DNA from: Aliikangiella marina
GTDB lineage: Bacteria > Pseudomonadota > Gammaproteobacteria > Enterobacterales > Kangiellaceae
Assembly (NCBI RefSeq): GCF_007004765.1
Contig: NZ_VIKR01000001.1
Location: 806,001-870,000, forward strand
Length of the DNA: 64,000 nucleotides
Reading direction: 5' to 3'
Program-made: the position numbers and the translations under genes
Notes under the pieces: generated by a model
What the model was told of the DNA's origin: nothing
Seen by the model: only the letters and a program-made list of their open reading frames with translations
The model's database searches: none
Shown: positions 61,615 through 64,000 of the stretch, in pieces
Layout: every line of letters begins with the position of its first letter
How positions within the stretch are numbered: position 1 is the stretch's first letter

Positions 61615-62998
61615 CACTTGGCTCCCCAATAAATAATGTTAACGTAATCCCAACAACCATCAGTAACCAGAATAACCACGGCCTTTTCTCAAGTTTTTCG
61701 GCACCTTTGATGACGTAAAAATCCATGATATGAGTGAGTAGCGTCCAAACCGTTACTAACGCAAATATTAATAAGGCATTATTTCCCATACTGACATCAG
61801 ATAAGGTATGCATTTCGACTAAGATATGCCACGCATTATCGATACTAGATGCTCGAAAGAATACCCAACCGATTAATATCAAATAAAAGGTTAACGCCCA
61901 TTTGAATAACTTAATCCCCTTACTGGTGGACTCATTAAATGATTTGAATGTTGCCAAATTACCAAGGTAATGAGTCGCGGTAATGATCGCTCCATGAAAG
62001 GCGCCCCAGGCAACAAAAGTCCATGCTGCGCCATGCCATAGTCCGCCAAGTAACATGGTAATAAAAACGTTGCGTGTTCGGTTGCCCGTGCGGTTGCCGC
62101 CGAGAGAAATATAGAGGTAGTCTCTCAACCAGCTGGATAGTGATATATGCCACCGGCGCCAAAAGTCGACTGGGGAAATGGCGAAGTAGGGTACTCGAAA
62201 ATTAAGTGGAATTTTAAACCCGAGCAACAAAGCGATCCCAATTGCCATGTCGGTGTATCCCGAAAAATCACCATATATTTGGCCAGCAAAAGCGACCACT
62301 CCCGTCCACATCTCCAAGGTACTAATAGATTCCTGCGCTTCAAAGGCTTTTTGGGCAGGAATCGCCAAGAGGTCGGCACCAGTTTTTTTAATTAAACCAA
62401 CGGTAATTAAGAGGATCCCATGTTTAGCAGACTCCCAGGTTGGTAGAGCAATAGCATGCATTTGAGGTAATATTTGTTTGGCGCGAAGGATTGGACCTGC
62501 CACTAATTGCGGAAAGAAAGATAATGCAGCAACAAAATGGACGAGGCCTTTGCGAGGTTTCATCTCACCACGATAAACGTCGATGGTGTAACTCAAACTT
62601 TGAAAAGTGTAAAAAGAGATACCGACGGGTAAAACCCATGATAAGGTTGGTAAAGAGGCTTGATAGCCAAACACGAGTAAAAACTCTGCTACAGACTCCA
62701 AAACAAAATCAGCATATTTAAATAGCCCGAGTATGCCGAGATTGAGACAAAGTGAAATAGAAACCCAAAGCTTCTTTTTGGCTTGGGTAGAAGCGGAATA
62801 GATGGCTTGTGCGATAAAATAATCCGCGATACCGCTGCCGACTAATAACGGGATAAACTTGTAGTTCCATGCGCCATAAAAAATCAAGCTTCCTACGATT
62901 ATTAGGTAAACACGCGGTGTGTTGCGCAAAAATACAAAACCATAGCAAAGTATAAAAATGCTGAAAAATAAAAAGAAAAGGGGCGTATTAAAAATCAT
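61589..62998 (-). CDS. MBOAT-family O-acyltransferase (AlgI/DltB-like)
   Basis: 469 aa from ATG 62998, with GGAG 6 nt upstream; a longer frame to 63031 has no ribosome site. About ten membrane spans. Family motifs: SFYTFQSLSYTIDVYRGE, YADFSGYTDMAIGIALLLGF-like (GDFSGYTDMAIGIALLLGF), FWRRWHISLSSWLRDYLYI and the catalytic His in LLGGLWHGAAWTFVAWG. It moves acyl groups across the inner membrane for acetylation or acylation of a cell-surface polymer. No polysaccharide genes are in the window, so the acceptor is unknown. Confidence 0.94.
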   Translation of the reverse strand: MIFNTPLFFLFFSIFILCYGFVFLRNTPRVYLIIVGSLIFYGAWNYKFIPLLVGSGIADYFIAQAIYSASTQAKKKLWVSISLCLNLGILGLFKYADFVLESVAEFLLVFGYQASLPTLSWVLPVGISFYTFQSLSYTIDVYRGEMKPRKGLVHFVAALSFFPQLVAGPILRAKQILPQMHAIALPTWESAKHGILLITVGLIKKTGADLLAIPAQKAFEAQESISTLEMWTGVVAFAGQIYGDFSGYTDMAIGIALLLGFKIPLNFRVPYFAISPVDFWRRWHISLSSWLRDYLYISLGGNRTGNRTRNVFITMLLGGLWHGAAWTFVAWGAFHGAIITATHYLGNLATFKSFNESTSKGIKLFKWALTFYLILIGWVFFRASSIDNAWHILVEMHTLSDVSMGNNALLIFALVTVWTLLTHIMDFYVIKGAEKLEKRPWLFWLLMVVGITLTLFIGEPSDEFIYFQF

Positions 62999-63150
62999 GA
63001 TCGACTCCTTTTCTAACTTGATGTAACCCAAGTAATTGATTCATCGGTATTTCCTTTTTTATTAGATTACTTTTTACAAGGCATAGAAAGCCTAGGGCTA
63101 TTAGTCATAGGACGAACGAGCCTTAAAAAAAGTTGGCAGTATGATAGTTT

Positions 63151-64000
63151 TTATTCGGTAGCGTTGTGCTCTAGCAAGAAGTCTTTAACCGCCCGAGTTC
63201 GAGCCATATTCAATGGTGAGCGTATTTCAAAGCCATCCCATGCCGAAGTTTTGACTTTTAAATTGACATCAGCGCCGTTTTCCACAAGCCACTTGGTCAT
63301 CGCTAGCGAGCCACGACGTGTTGCATTAATTAATGGTGTTTCATCACCAGGAACCACAGCGTTGATATCTGCTCCGTTGGCTAATAATAATTTCGCAATA
63401 TCGAGGTTATCGACCATAGCAGCGGTGATCAATGGGTTACCATCTCCGCGAGATGCTTGGTTTACATCAGCGCCAATGGCTATTAACTCTTCCACCAGAG
63501 TGATGTTTTGTTTCTTAACTGCAATGATCAATGCTGTTCCATCACCAACCACTGGTGTATTGATATCAATGCCGTCGGCAACTAATGTACGAATCATATT
63601 AATGTCGCCATAGTTTACGGCTGTGATTAAATATTCACTTTGAGCTTCAGTTAACTTAGAGAAAAATTTCGACTCTTTCTCGATAGAGGCCAAATTGATC
63701 TTGGGCGCATAGTTCTGTGCAGTAGCGATCGTAGCGGTCGTTAATATTAGACAGCTAGCAGCAATGATCAGTTTCTTCGGTTTTTGCAATAAATCAGAGG
63801 AGAGAACCTCTTCGACTCGATGCTGGAGATCTTTCTTTTGGCTAAATAAACCCATAGCGAGTATATCCTTCTGTTGAGTGAGCATGAGCTTTGCGCAGTC
63901 GACTAGAGACTGAGCGTACTTTTTACTACTTTTCAGTTGTTTTGCAGCACGAATATCACAAGCGATTTCGCGGTTGAGGTGTATTTTGTGATTAAATTTT
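63151..64000 (-). CDS. M56 (BlaR1-type) metallopeptidase-ankyrin fusion, C-terminal part
   Basis: The frame runs open to the right window edge, so the Met at 63885 is internal; the visible part is 283 codons. The first 60 residues match the end of an M56 membrane peptidase: HLNREIACDIRAAKQLKSS, KYAQSLVDCAKLML and LQHRVEEVLSSDLL. The Glu of REIACD is the usual third zinc ligand. A membrane span follows (KLIIAASCLILTTATIATAQ), and then four ankyrin repeats outside the membrane (DGTALIIAVKKQNITLVEEL, GDGNPLITAAMVDNLDIAKL, GDETPLINATRRGSLAMTKW). The gene start, and the HExxH, lie beyond the window. Confidence 0.82.
   Translation of the reverse strand, partial: KFNHKIHLNREIACDIRAAKQLKSSKKYAQSLVDCAKLMLTQQKDILAMGLFSQKKDLQHRVEEVLSSDLLQKPKKLIIAASCLILTTATIATAQNYAPKINLASIEKESKFFSKLTEAQSEYLITAVNYGDINMIRTLVADGIDINTPVVGDGTALIIAVKKQNITLVEELIAIGADVNQASRGDGNPLITAAMVDNLDIAKLLLANGADINAVVPGDETPLINATRRGSLAMTKWLVENGADVNLKVKTSAWDGFEIRSPLNMARTRAVKDFLLEHNATE

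Noticed and set aside
63164-63613. 149-codon plus-strand frame opposite the ankyrin region
   Set aside because: Mirror of the repetitive ankyrin codons; no upstream signal.
63151-63885. Separate ankyrin gene starting at the Met at 63885
   Set aside because: The frame continues upstream without a stop and encodes M56 peptidase sequence, so that Met is internal.

Overview
The window looks like chromosomal DNA of a free-living, probably marine gammaproteobacterium, AT-leaning in base composition. The evidence is the thrS-infC-rpmI-rplT-pheS-pheT-ihfA-merR block in its usual gammaproteobacterial order, Hda, QueG, TcdA, YihY, DUF2066, DUF2069, YheU, a fused ATP sulfurylase/APS kinase, and a mix of envelope and signalling genes. 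A relative of Kangiella/Aliikangiella would fit, but that is inference from gene content only. No phage, transposase, integrase, plasmid or CRISPR gene was found.

Layout. 1-834: 3' part of a sulfate-activation enzyme. 1142-9004: translation block (thrS, infC with an AUU start, a structured leader, rpmI-rplT, pheST, ihfA, MerR-like), then tRNA-Pro(GGG). 9327-14019: substrate-binding protein, histidine kinase and TonB-dependent receptor, a possible sense-and-import module. 14084-17554 (minus): a TPP enzyme translationally coupled to two citrate-synthase-fold proteins that lack the classic catalytic residues. 17705-22105: a REC-REC-PAS-GGDEF-EAL protein, a tandem universal stress protein and a degenerate kinase-like protein. 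22321-25881 (minus): sdaA, a CoA-type Nudix hydrolase and pabB. 26095-29964: DUF6122, then aroA-tyrA-aroC. 29977-35250: DUF2069-wrbA-arsC, YihY, a PilZ-like protein and a TlpA-like thioredoxin.

35617-45181 is the most striking locus: a periplasmic protein, three TPR proteins (two of them lipoproteins), a small exported protein, an ExbB/TolQ-type channel, two ExbD/TolR-type proteins and a TonB-like protein with an AgmX/PglI-type C-terminus. Its parts list recalls the energised Agl-Glt envelope machinery of Myxococcus. One of the two ExbD proteins has Asn where the proton-carrying Asp is expected. 45293-49180: ApbE, DUF2066, CDP-alcohol phosphatidyltransferase and Hda. 49232-58399: acyl-CoA dehydrogenase, TcdA, DUF6316, a transmembrane Ser/Thr kinase with a lipoprotein partner, and QueG. 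58592-58876: tRNA-Arg(TCG) followed by a partial repeat of its own 3' end and terminator, resembling the E. coli tyrT/rtT arrangement. 58902-64000: CheY-like regulator, YheU, a phosphatase-like lipoprotein, an SGNH-MBOAT acylation pair, and the 3' part of an M56 peptidase-ankyrin fusion.

A recurring small-scale pattern is phased tandem repeats of 14-17 bp, mostly just after stop codons (4688, 14006, 23787 and 41842) and once in coding DNA (30368). Gene assignments rest on reading motifs by eye; no database search was possible.
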